Shown here in pieces: positions 1 through 6,960 of a DNA stretch of 8,705 nucleotides. The notes beneath the pieces were generated by a model. It ran no database searches and was not told where the DNA came from. It saw only the letters and a program-made list of their open reading frames with translations. Origin of the DNA: Eubacteriales bacterium (lineage in GTDB: Bacteria; Bacillota_A; Clostridia; Christensenellales; Aristaeellaceae). The translations under genes and the position numbers were made by a program. The DNA lies in assembly GCA_030528845.1 (NCBI GenBank), contig JAUMYC010000103.1, positions 1-8,705 on the forward strand, given 5' to 3'. Each line of letters opens with the position of its first letter. The first letter of the stretch is position 1.

Positions 1-72
1 CATCAAATATACAGCTGTACGCGGAGCATCCGGAGCGATATATATTTGCTTCTATTCAATGTATCGCGTCTG

Positions 73-81
73 TGCTATAAT
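73..81 (+). promoter_or_regulatory. Extended -10 promoter for the foldase/surface-protein operon
   Basis: A perfect TATAAT hexamer lies at 76-81, preceded by TG one base upstream (73-74), which makes an extended -10 element of the SigA type. No good -35 box is present at 16-18 bases spacing; the nearest candidates (around 53-60) are weak, as is common for extended -10 promoters. Transcription would start near position 88 and give a leader of about 43 bases before the ATG at 131. The surrounding 1-130 is visibly more AT-rich than the genes. The call rests on sequence match only. Confidence 0.6.
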
Positions 82-111
82 GAAGACGATCTTATATTCG
101 GATAAATGATG

Positions 112-118
112 AAAGGAG
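112..118 (+). promoter_or_regulatory. Ribosome binding site of the parvulin gene
   Basis: AAAGGAG is a strong anti-16S match. It stands 12 bases before the ATG at 131, with an A-rich spacer (A run from 124 into the start codon). This supports the start at 131 over the out-of-frame ATGs at 106 and 109, which lie upstream of or overlap this site. Confidence 0.75.
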
Positions 119-130
119 TCTGCAAAAAAA

Positions 131-1423
131 ATGAGGAAACTCAAAACTCTGCTATGCTGTTTTCTCCTGACAGTATCTCTCCTTCATGGTGCAATGGCCG
201 AAGAGGCCGTTGTCGTACGCGTAGGAGAAGTGCGCTATCCGCTTTCAACGGTGCTCTTTTCCTATCAATCCGCACTGGATTATTATGCCGCAGCCGGCAC
301 AGAACTCACTCCGGAGGTCCAAGAGCAGCTTGTGCAGGAGACCCTCGCGCATTTTGTGGGCCTTGGCCTGATCGAAAACAAGCTGCGCGAAGCCGGACAG
401 GACAAAATCACAGAGACGGAAGAACAAATACTGCGGACCTATGCGCAAAACGCATATGAAAGCGTGTGGCAGGGGCTGTATCAGCAGCTGGCCGCATCGG
501 GCGAGGCAGTGACGGAAGCCGAGGTCAGCCTCTGGCTGGAAGAGCAGGGCTATACGGTGGACGCTTTCTATCGGGAGGCGGTCACATCCGAACGATATCG
601 GCGGATCCTGACTCTGTATTGCTCCGACGTAGCGCCTACGCCGGAGCAGATAATGCAGTATTATCAGGAGCAGTTCGTTACGCCGGATCAGACGCGCTAT
701 CAGGACAACATCCCGCTCTACGAAGAAGAGATCCTGCTTGCGGGAAACGAAGCCTTCTACACGCCTGAGGGCTACCGCTATATCAAGCATATCCTCCTCC
801 CCTATCCCGACGAAATCGTTCAGGCGCTGGAGGAGATCGACGTGCGCACGCAAGCGGCAGAAGCAGAACGCATGGCCGCTTATGACGCCCTTGCGCAGGC
901 AGCAGCAGCCGGAGAGGACATCGCGCCATATAAGGCCGCCTATGACGAAAAAGTCGCCGCGTTGAACGGGCTGCTGGAGGAATACGGACAGAAGAGTCAG
1001 GAAGCTCTGCCCGCGCTGAAGGACAAAACCGACGAGATCCTCGGGCGATTTGAGCAGGGCGAAGAATTCGAGGCGCTGATGCAGGAATACAGCCTCGATC
1101 CGGCCCATCAGGACAAAAGCGAACCTGGGTTTCTGTTTCATCCCCGGAGCGAAAACTGGGCGGAGAACTTCCGCACAGCCGCAGCCGCTCTGGAGCAGCC
1201 CGGCGATATCAGCCGGCCCGTGCTCACCTCGGCCGGCGTTCATCTCATCCTCTATATTGCTGACGTTCCCTCCGGCCCGCCCGAGCTGACCGCAGAGGAG
1301 ACCGACGCCCTGAACCGGTCCGCCCTGCAGACGTATCAGCTTGAAAAGCTCAACGCTTTGATGGAGGACTGGCGCACGGAATATGACATCGTGACAGACG
1401 CTTCGCTGCTGCAAAGTAAATAA
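131..1423 (+). CDS. Secreted parvulin-type peptidyl-prolyl isomerase (PrsA/SurA-like foldase)
   Basis: Predicted extracytoplasmic foldase of 430 residues that catalyses cis-trans isomerisation of prolyl bonds in exported proteins. Residues 1-23 form a signal peptide (basic MRKLK, hydrophobic core, AMA cleavage before EE). There is no lipobox Cys at the cleavage site, so unlike typical PrsA it should not be a lipoprotein. Residues about 25-190 are helical, as in the SurA/PrsA N-terminal chaperone domain. The parvulin fold begins at 215-224 (strand containing KHILLP, with the family's His220). It resumes at about 298-380: FEQGEEFEALMQEYS helix, GFLF, and the closing GVHLILY strand with conserved His371. 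Between the halves lies a charged, Ala-rich helical insert of about 70 residues (225-297). A helical C-terminal tail (385-420) follows. It is the first gene of an operon, 23 bases before the giant surface protein, its likely client. Family assignment is firm; catalytic competence and client are inferred. Confidence 0.9.
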   Translation: MRKLKTLLCCFLLTVSLLHGAMAEEAVVVRVGEVRYPLSTVLFSYQSALDYYAAAGTELTPEVQEQLVQETLAHFVGLGLIENKLREAGQDKITETEEQILRTYAQNAYESVWQGLYQQLAASGEAVTEAEVSLWLEEQGYTVDAFYREAVTSERYRRILTLYCSDVAPTPEQIMQYYQEQFVTPDQTRYQDNIPLYEEEILLAGNEAFYTPEGYRYIKHILLPYPDEIVQALEEIDVRTQAAEAERMAAYDALAQAAAAGEDIAPYKAAYDEKVAALNGLLEEYGQKSQEALPALKDKTDEILGRFEQGEEFEALMQEYSLDPAHQDKSEPGFLFHPRSENWAENFRTAAAALEQPGDISRPVLTSAGVHLILYIADVPSGPPELTAEETDALNRSALQTYQLEKLNALMEDWRTEYDIVTDASLLQSK

Positions 1424-1424
1424 A

Positions 1425-1435
1425 GAGAGGCAGGG
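1425..1435 (+). promoter_or_regulatory. Purine-rich ribosome binding site of the giant surface protein gene
   Basis: GAGAGG (1425-1430) and AGGG (1432-1435) lie directly after the parvulin stop codon. The AGGG is 11 bases from the ATG at 1447, and the spacer ends in an A run (1439-1447). The match is weaker than for the first gene. Closeness to the upstream stop suggests translational coupling. Confidence 0.5.
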
Positions 1436-1446
1436 AACAAAAAAAA

Positions 1447-4400
1447 ATGAAAAAACGATTATTGGCCATGATAATGACTCTGGCTCTGTTTGTGCAGCAG
1501 CTTCCCACGACTGCGCTGGCAGATGCGCAGCGCTTTTTGCTTTCTCCGGAGCAGCTGAATGCGGCCGTCGCGCTCACCGGTCTGTCCGAAGGCGCGGCAG
1601 GCTGGCATAAAGGCATGACCCCGAGCGAGCATATGAACGCCGCGCAGGTGGCGGGTTATCTTCAAGAGCTGATCGGGCATGATCTTGACGGCCTGACGGC
1701 GACCCTGCAGGACGTCGAGGTCGATCTGTATCTGTTTGAGCAGAACCATCCCGAGGACTATCGCAGGCTCGTGAGCAGCAATTCCCTGCTTCAGCTCGGC
1801 GAGCTTTCCTCCGAAATGCGCGCCATGACGGACGAGCTGACCTATCATTACGACGAGCTCGTCGCGCACAGCCATTATATCTACGCAAACCGGGAAAAGC
1901 TCTATGACGCCGGGTATTCGGAAAAAGAACGCATCCAATACAGTCGGCGCATCGAGGAGGCGTACGACGCCATCCGAGAGATCATCCCGCTCGTGGTGCA
2001 GAATCATCGGCTCTGGGAGCAGGAAATGGTGCAATGGGCGACCGTTCTCTGCTGCGGCATTTCGGACGCGCCGTCCATTTCCGACGACAATGATCTATCC
2101 GCGCTGGTCCGACAGCTCGATCAGCTCTCGGAAACGCAGGTGCTGGACACCATCCTCTTCAGGCAGGATCTCGGCCTTTCCGGCGGAACCTCCACGCGCC
2201 TTTCGCGCCTCTCCGCCGAGGAAGAGGATCATCACATGCGGATCACCGTGCTCAGCAGCGATGACTTTGGCGCGCGCATTACCGGTGCGGACGGGCAGCT
2301 GCTGGAAGGCGTTTCCATCACCATGACCGATACAGACCACCCGGAGAACACCGTCACCTCCGTCACCAAAGACAACGGCTGCGCGACCTTTGCCGTCAAG
2401 GATTTCTCCGCCGACAGCGACGGCTATATGAACGTGAGCTTTACCGTGGCCAAAGAAGGCTACCGCAGCCGGAGCATCTCCAACGCCATCGTCAAAAAAG
2501 GCAGCGTATACAGCGCCGTCACCATGCAGGAGGACAGCGGCGCCCCCTATATCTCCTCCGTTACCTTCAACGGCAAGGACGCCTTCACGCAGGAGCTGGG
2601 CGTCTATTACAGCCCCGCGAACGATATCACGCACAAAATCGTCGTGACGGTGCACACGCAGCAGCCCTGCGACGTCGAGATGCTCTACACCTCCATCGAC
2701 GGGCAGTCTGTCAGCGGAGGCAAGGTCGAGATCAAATCCGCGGGCGTGCATCAGCTCCTCTTTGAGAGCGACTGGCTGCGCCGCTTCAAGCCGGAGGAAA
2801 ACATCTGCTTCCAGATCGTCGCAAAGGATCAAACGCGCGAAAGCTTCTTTGCACAGCTCAAGGTGCAGCGGGGCGTGGTGTCCGCGCCTCTGTTTGATCA
2901 GAGCGGCGCGATGACCAATCCGCTTTCCTTCGGTTCCTTGGGCTTCACCCTGCCTATTTCCATTCCCGGTCTCAACGCGGGCGCCTACGTCGGTCTGGAT
3001 CTGCCCTACCGCTATGTTCCGCAGTTTGGCATGAATCTGAACGGATCGACCTATCTGGCCATCGGCACGACCATCGGGAATTATTTTGAACGCGAAAACG
3101 ACTATCTGTGGAAAACCAGAGATCAGCAGGATCTGGAGGCGCGTCAGCGCGCCGTGGAAAAAGAAGGCTACTTAGCCAAGCAGCTCGCCAACGCGGAAGC
3201 GGTCTGGAAAGGCCAGGAAAGCAAAAAGGTCGAATTCCTCGGCGGCTTAAACGCAGACGCCGGATTCTTCCTGGTGCTGCAGGGGCGCTATATGCAGGCC
3301 ACGCAAGACTCGGGCACCATCAAGGGGCAGGTCCTGTGCGGGGCGACCGTCTCCTTCAGCGCAGAGCTCACCGCCCAGGTCAGCGCTTTCTTTGTCAGTG
3401 CCAATCTCTCCATGTCCCTCGCCTTTTCAGAGATCATCGGCGTGGAGCTCGATGCCAACTGGAACGACAGCGTCTGGCCGACGCTGGAGAACCTGCGGAT
3501 CAGCTATACGGATTCCGGCTTTTCCGTCAACTGTCGTCTGGGCATCGGCTTTGCAGCCGGTATCGGCGCGAAGAACATCGCGAGCCTCAGCGTCAACGGC
3601 TACGGCTATATGAACTTCCTCTTCATGCTCAGCCCGGTCGATCCCTATTGGCGCGTTTCCATCGGAGCAAATGCGTATCTGCTGTGCAAGCTCTTTTTGA
3701 TCAAATTACAGCTGAACATCTGGATCAGCGGCGATCATGTCATCTACGACTCCAGACAGCATACCTCCGGCGCGCAGCAAGGCTACAGCTCCTCTGCCGT
3801 GCCGCCCGAGTTGTCCGAGGCCTTCCACGGCACAGCGCCCAATCCGGATCTGAAGCTGGCGGCAGCAAAATTAAATACCGCTCCGCTCCGCATGAGTATG
3901 CCGGAGATGAAATATGCAGAACTGGGCGGTCATGTCTACGGCTTCTATCTGTCCGACGATTTCCGCGTCACATGGCTCGATCTGGAGACCGGAAAGAGCG
4001 GCACGCTGGAGAGCTGGTATCCCGACGAACTGTTGGAGTGCAAGGATTACGCGTTTGACATCAAGCCTGCGACCGGCCACAAGGTCTCCGGGCTCGTGGT
4101 GGGCATTCTGCATACAAAGCAGTTCACAGAACAAAACGTCATCGGCGAGGACGGGCAGGCTCTCGCGATGCAAATGCCCGACCCCAGCTTCAGCTATGCT
4201 TCGATGTTCTTTGTACAGGTAAAGAACGGCGTGCCGGACGCTGCGCTCGGCCCGTCCACCTTCTATCATAACGTGGTGCGCAAAGTCGAAGGCAGCTTCT
4301 TTCAGCCGCAGCTGGAGGTCGACCCCTACACAGATCCGTCCAACGTCCCCTGCTACGGCGTGGTCATGGCGTTTGATACGGATAATGATCTGGAGGACGT

Positions 4401-6615
4401 GACGTTCTGCATGGCTCATGCCTTCTCCATCCTCGACGGCGCGCCCGTTTCTGTTCACAGGCCCTACACGATCACCTTCCCCTCCATCACGGACGGCCGG
4501 CAGCGGCTGCTTACGCTGTCGGGAAACGCACAGCACCTCATTCAGGACGCGAACTTCCTCTCTCTCTACACTCTGGAGGGACAGCCGAAGGGCAACAGCC
4601 TCACAAACGAGGTGCAGCTGATGCATATCGTCGGCATAACGAAGGAAAACACCTCGCACAGCGCCGGCGTCACAGGCCGGTATGTGCTGGATTCGGGGAT
4701 CATTCCCACGGTGCAGGTGCTGTGTCACGAGGAAACGACGGGCTCTGCGCAGCCCACGCAGGTCGACGACGTGTTCTATCTCAAGGCCGCGGAAGGAGAG
4801 AACCATCAATACAAGCTCTGCGGTGCCCGCGTGGAACATCGGAACGTGCTGGACGGAACGCAGCAGCAAGGCAAATATCTGACCCAAGTGACCCTGACCG
4901 ATTACGACGTGACCATGCCTGCGACCCGGTTCCATATCCAGTCCATCGCAGGCTCCACGTACCTCTACTGGCTTGAAACGGTCGTTCCCGAGCAAATCGG
5001 AGATCCGGGACGCTATCTGCTCAAGGGCGTCACCTATGACGCGGGCAAAAACATCGTTTCCGAACCCTTTGCCATTGCAGAGATCAACCCGGACAAAGCC
5101 GACGACGTGCCCGTCTATCTCTATCTGTCCGAAAAGTCCGCGGGATACTATATCACGGACAGCGACGCGGAGGGCAGCGGGGCGATCTCGGGCATGGTAT
5201 ACACTTTCCCCTTCCATCTGGTCACCGGTCTGGAGCTGGTAAACGCCGCCATGGAATACAGCATGGTGACGGCCGGCAGCTATGACGAAATGCTCTTTAC
5301 CGTTCGCAACACGGGCAACGTCGCCATCGCCGGCTATGACATCGACGTGATCCAAAAGAGCGACGGCGGGACACGAACCGTGCAGACACTGCATGTGGAC
5401 TGCCTCGACGAAGCCAACAACCGCAATACCGTGGTCGGTTCAACGGAATCCACGGCATTGGGGCTGAATCGCATCGACGGCTTCCACGACAACAACAACG
5501 GCGACGAATGGTATCTCAAGCGCCGAACGACCAGCTATATCGGCGGCGGCTCCGACGGCGACGTCAGCTGGGCGAAGGCCTCTGCGCTCATGCCCGGCGC
5601 TGTCGCCTGCTACAAGACTTCTCTGCGGGTCGGCGCCGATTGGCACGGCGACATGGACATCATCCTGCAGGTCAAAAAGATCTATGCTGTCCCCAACTGG
5701 ACCTCCACCGTTTCTGTGGATCACGGTCTGGGCAGCAGCGCCGATCCTGTCGTTCCTGCGCAAGCGCCGCAGATCGTCGAAGTCGCACTCGAGGACGATG
5801 CAGTGACCGTGACGTATCCGGTGCAGGCGACCGGCTCTCCCCTGCCTGTATTCAGCTCCAACATCACCTTTGACCACGAGAAGCTGGACACCGCGCAGGA
5901 GGATCTGGAGCTGGATTACCGCCTCTATGACCAAAACGGCGAGAGAATGCTCGAAATGACCCTCACCAACCGTGCAGCGAGAGATATGCTCAGCGCCCGT
6001 CCGGGCAGCGTGACGCTTCGTGCCTACGCCGACGGCAACGCGGCCGCGGAAACCTTCCGCTATGTGTTCCCGCAGGAGATCGTTCACGGAAAGACATACA
6101 CGCTCACTTTGCCTGTTCTGTGGCTCATGGGAGACGCCGATCCGGCGGAACTGACCGTCGAAGTGATCGGTCAGAACAGCGCCGAGGCAGAAAACATGGA
6201 CAACAGCTTTGTGATCCGGCTGCGCCAAGATCCCCTTGTCTTCCTGCGTCATCCTGCCGATTGCACCGTCCCCGTCGGCGGGACCGCCGAATTCACGACG
6301 GAAGCCTCCGGCGGCAGCGCTCCTTATTCCTATCGCTGGCAAATGCGCAAGGGTGAAACCGACGCGTGGAACGATATCGGCGGCGCGACCGAGGCAGCGC
6401 TGATCCTTCCCGGCGTCCCGCACGAAATGAACGGCACGCAAGTGCGCTGCGTGGTAACAGACGGCAGCTTTAACCAACTCGTATCCACCACGGCGTCTTT
6501 GCTGGTCTTTTCCATTCCGGAAACCGGCGACAGCAGCCAGCCTCTTGTCTGGATGACATTGGCCGTTCTGTCGCTCGCGGCGATGGTGCTGCTGACAAGG
6601 CGTCGCAAAGCATAA
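1447..6615 (+). CDS. Giant sortase-anchored multidomain surface protein, function unknown
   Basis: A 1722-residue secreted protein predicted to be attached to peptidoglycan by a sortase; I do not recognise a named family. In order, with approximate residues: signal peptide 1-27 (MKKR start, A-L-A-D-A cleavage region); helical, acidic N-terminal region 28-250; carboxypeptidase-regulatory/CnaB-like beta module 262-362 (GADGQLLEGVSI pattern); Ig-like module 363-475; hydrophobic Gly/aromatic-rich beta region 488-765, interrupted by a charged helix at 548-598; long beta-rich region 806-1260 with possible propeller-like segments; CARDB-like module about 1262-1420 (VRNTGNVAIAGY); another beta module 1438-1595; bacterial Ig-like domain 1596-1688 (YRWQ, RCVVTDG); IPETG sorting motif 1690-1694, hydrophobic segment to about 1717, RRRK tail. 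It has 17 cysteines, many for a Gram-positive wall protein. Adhesion or ligand binding is a guess from the architecture. The frame is open throughout and the upstream foldase is probably co-transcribed. Confidence 0.93.
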   Translation: MKKRLLAMIMTLALFVQQLPTTALADAQRFLLSPEQLNAAVALTGLSEGAAGWHKGMTPSEHMNAAQVAGYLQELIGHDLDGLTATLQDVEVDLYLFEQNHPEDYRRLVSSNSLLQLGELSSEMRAMTDELTYHYDELVAHSHYIYANREKLYDAGYSEKERIQYSRRIEEAYDAIREIIPLVVQNHRLWEQEMVQWATVLCCGISDAPSISDDNDLSALVRQLDQLSETQVLDTILFRQDLGLSGGTSTRLSRLSAEEEDHHMRITVLSSDDFGARITGADGQLLEGVSITMTDTDHPENTVTSVTKDNGCATFAVKDFSADSDGYMNVSFTVAKEGYRSRSISNAIVKKGSVYSAVTMQEDSGAPYISSVTFNGKDAFTQELGVYYSPANDITHKIVVTVHTQQPCDVEMLYTSIDGQSVSGGKVEIKSAGVHQLLFESDWLRRFKPEENICFQIVAKDQTRESFFAQLKVQRGVVSAPLFDQSGAMTNPLSFGSLGFTLPISIPGLNAGAYVGLDLPYRYVPQFGMNLNGSTYLAIGTTIGNYFERENDYLWKTRDQQDLEARQRAVEKEGYLAKQLANAEAVWKGQESKKVEFLGGLNADAGFFLVLQGRYMQATQDSGTIKGQVLCGATVSFSAELTAQVSAFFVSANLSMSLAFSEIIGVELDANWNDSVWPTLENLRISYTDSGFSVNCRLGIGFAAGIGAKNIASLSVNGYGYMNFLFMLSPVDPYWRVSIGANAYLLCKLFLIKLQLNIWISGDHVIYDSRQHTSGAQQGYSSSAVPPELSEAFHGTAPNPDLKLAAAKLNTAPLRMSMPEMKYAELGGHVYGFYLSDDFRVTWLDLETGKSGTLESWYPDELLECKDYAFDIKPATGHKVSGLVVGILHTKQFTEQNVIGEDGQALAMQMPDPSFSYASMFFVQVKNGVPDAALGPSTFYHNVVRKVEGSFFQPQLEVDPYTDPSNVPCYGVVMAFDTDNDLEDVTFCMAHAFSILDGAPVSVHRPYTITFPSITDGRQRLLTLSGNAQHLIQDANFLSLYTLEGQPKGNSLTNEVQLMHIVGITKENTSHSAGVTGRYVLDSGIIPTVQVLCHEETTGSAQPTQVDDVFYLKAAEGENHQYKLCGARVEHRNVLDGTQQQGKYLTQVTLTDYDVTMPATRFHIQSIAGSTYLYWLETVVPEQIGDPGRYLLKGVTYDAGKNIVSEPFAIAEINPDKADDVPVYLYLSEKSAGYYITDSDAEGSGAISGMVYTFPFHLVTGLELVNAAMEYSMVTAGSYDEMLFTVRNTGNVAIAGYDIDVIQKSDGGTRTVQTLHVDCLDEANNRNTVVGSTESTALGLNRIDGFHDNNNGDEWYLKRRTTSYIGGGSDGDVSWAKASALMPGAVACYKTSLRVGADWHGDMDIILQVKKIYAVPNWTSTVSVDHGLGSSADPVVPAQAPQIVEVALEDDAVTVTYPVQATGSPLPVFSSNITFDHEKLDTAQEDLELDYRLYDQNGERMLEMTLTNRAARDMLSARPGSVTLRAYADGNAAAETFRYVFPQEIVHGKTYTLTLPVLWLMGDADPAELTVEVIGQNSAEAENMDNSFVIRLRQDPLVFLRHPADCTVPVGGTAEFTTEASGGSAPYSYRWQMRKGETDAWNDIGGATEAALILPGVPHEMNGTQVRCVVTDGSFNQLVSTTASLLVFSIPETGDSSQPLVWMTLAVLSLAAMVLLTRRRKA
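6514..6612 (+). other. Cell-wall sorting signal (IPETG, membrane segment, basic tail)
   Basis: The last 33 residues of the giant protein have the three-part sortase signal. IPETG followed by D is encoded at 6514-6531, then comes a hydrophobic stretch of about 18 residues (LVWMTLAVL onwards), then an RRRK tail at the extreme C-terminus. Ile replaces the usual Leu of LPXTG, a variant found in clostridial sortase substrates. Cleavage between Thr and Gly would link the protein to the wall. No sortase gene lies in the window. Confidence 0.87.
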
Positions 6616-6620
6616 AGGAG
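6616..6620 (+). promoter_or_regulatory. Ribosome binding site adjoining the giant gene's stop codon
   Basis: The stop TAA of the giant gene (6613-6615) runs directly into AGGAG, giving TAAAGGAG. It is 7 bases before a GTG (6628) and 10 before an ATG (6631). A site this good at this place argues that a third gene was, or is, translated from here. Confidence 0.6.
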
Positions 6621-6627
6621 CAGCAGC

Positions 6628-6867
6628 GTGATGGCTATGGAGGCCTTACCCGCCTGAAGAAAGAGACGCTGCGCAAGGCCTCCGTCAACATGGAAAAAGG
6701 GCTTCGGGAGAAGACCGGCGCAGCCGCCGAATATCGACAACCATACCTGCGGCGCCATCGGCTGCGGCAAGAAGATCGAAGCGTGGAACAAGCAATTCTG
6801 CATCGATAAAAATGCGGACGGCTTCTGCGACGAGTGCGGCTATGAGTTCGGCACTCCCGTTAAGTGA
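6628..6867 (+). pseudogene. Frameshifted remnant of a small Cys-rich zinc-ribbon-like protein gene
   Basis: Translation from GTG 6628 or ATG 6631 gives MAMEALPA and stops at 6655-6657. The neighbouring frame from about 6640 to 6728 reads as natural protein (GLTRLKKETLRKA, then SVNMEKGLREKTG) with GC-rich third positions, but has no start of its own. From about 6733 to the stop at 6865-6867, coding character returns to the first frame: NIDNHTCGAIGCGKK, an AW segment, FCIDKNADGFCDECGYEF and a PVK end. The two shifts compensate, so one missing and one extra base would restore a protein of about 78 residues (MAMEGLTRLKK...GTPVK). The tail has five Cys in a CxxxxC, C, CxxC pattern and a DxNxDGxCDxCG motif like those in gut Firmicutes proteins; metal binding is inferred. 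It follows a ribosome binding site and precedes a terminator by 20 bases. Alternatives are sequencing error, or a short live ORF covering only the tail. Confidence 0.42.
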
Positions 6868-6886
6868 AACAGGCTTTTGAGCGAAG

Positions 6887-6940
6887 AACGCCCCATTTGT
6901 CAGACGGCATTTATGCGATATGGCAAATGGGGTGTTTTCT
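6887..6940 (+). terminator. Rho-independent terminator of the plus-strand operon
   Basis: The arms 6887-6902 (AACGCCCCATTTGTCA) and 6921-6936 (TGGCAAATGGGGTGTT) form a 16-pair stem with an 18-base loop, followed by TTTTCT. Two of the pairs are G-U wobbles only when transcribed from the plus strand; on the minus strand they would be A-C mismatches. This points to service of the plus-strand operon. It begins 20 bases after the end of the small Cys-rich reading frame. Confidence 0.7.
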
Positions 6941-6960
6941 ATGGCCGAACTCCATACAGC

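Noticed and set aside
3..80. Open frame at the left edge reading ...QLYAEHPERYIF... and ending at TAA 78-80, a possible C-terminal tail of an upstream plus-strand gene
   Set aside because: Only 25 codons are visible, codon use is AT-rich unlike the genes here, all three plus frames are open for most of this stretch, and the stop overlaps the -10 box. Sequence to the left is needed.
106..459. Plus-strand frame from ATG 106 overlapping the parvulin gene
   Set aside because: It is out of frame with the parvulin gene, its product is Arg/Ser-rich as expected of a shadow frame, and its start overlaps the ribosome binding site used by the gene at 131.
245..1414. 389-codon minus-strand open frame opposite the parvulin gene
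   Set aside because: Long antisense frames arise from GC-rich third positions. It has no family resemblance and no ribosome binding site that I can see, while the plus-strand product has a clear signal peptide and parvulin motifs.
3871..5394. 507-codon minus-strand open frame opposite the giant gene, with similar ones at 2095-2832 and 5440-6477
   Set aside because: They mirror the plus-strand coding frame, are rich in His, Arg, Val and Gly as typical shadows are, and show no recognisable domain.
6637..6657. Programmed frameshift site in the small gene
   Set aside because: No X-XXY-YYZ slippery heptamer, no RF2-type shift site and no downstream stimulator was seen around the TGA at 6655. Indels or sequence error explain the data more simply.
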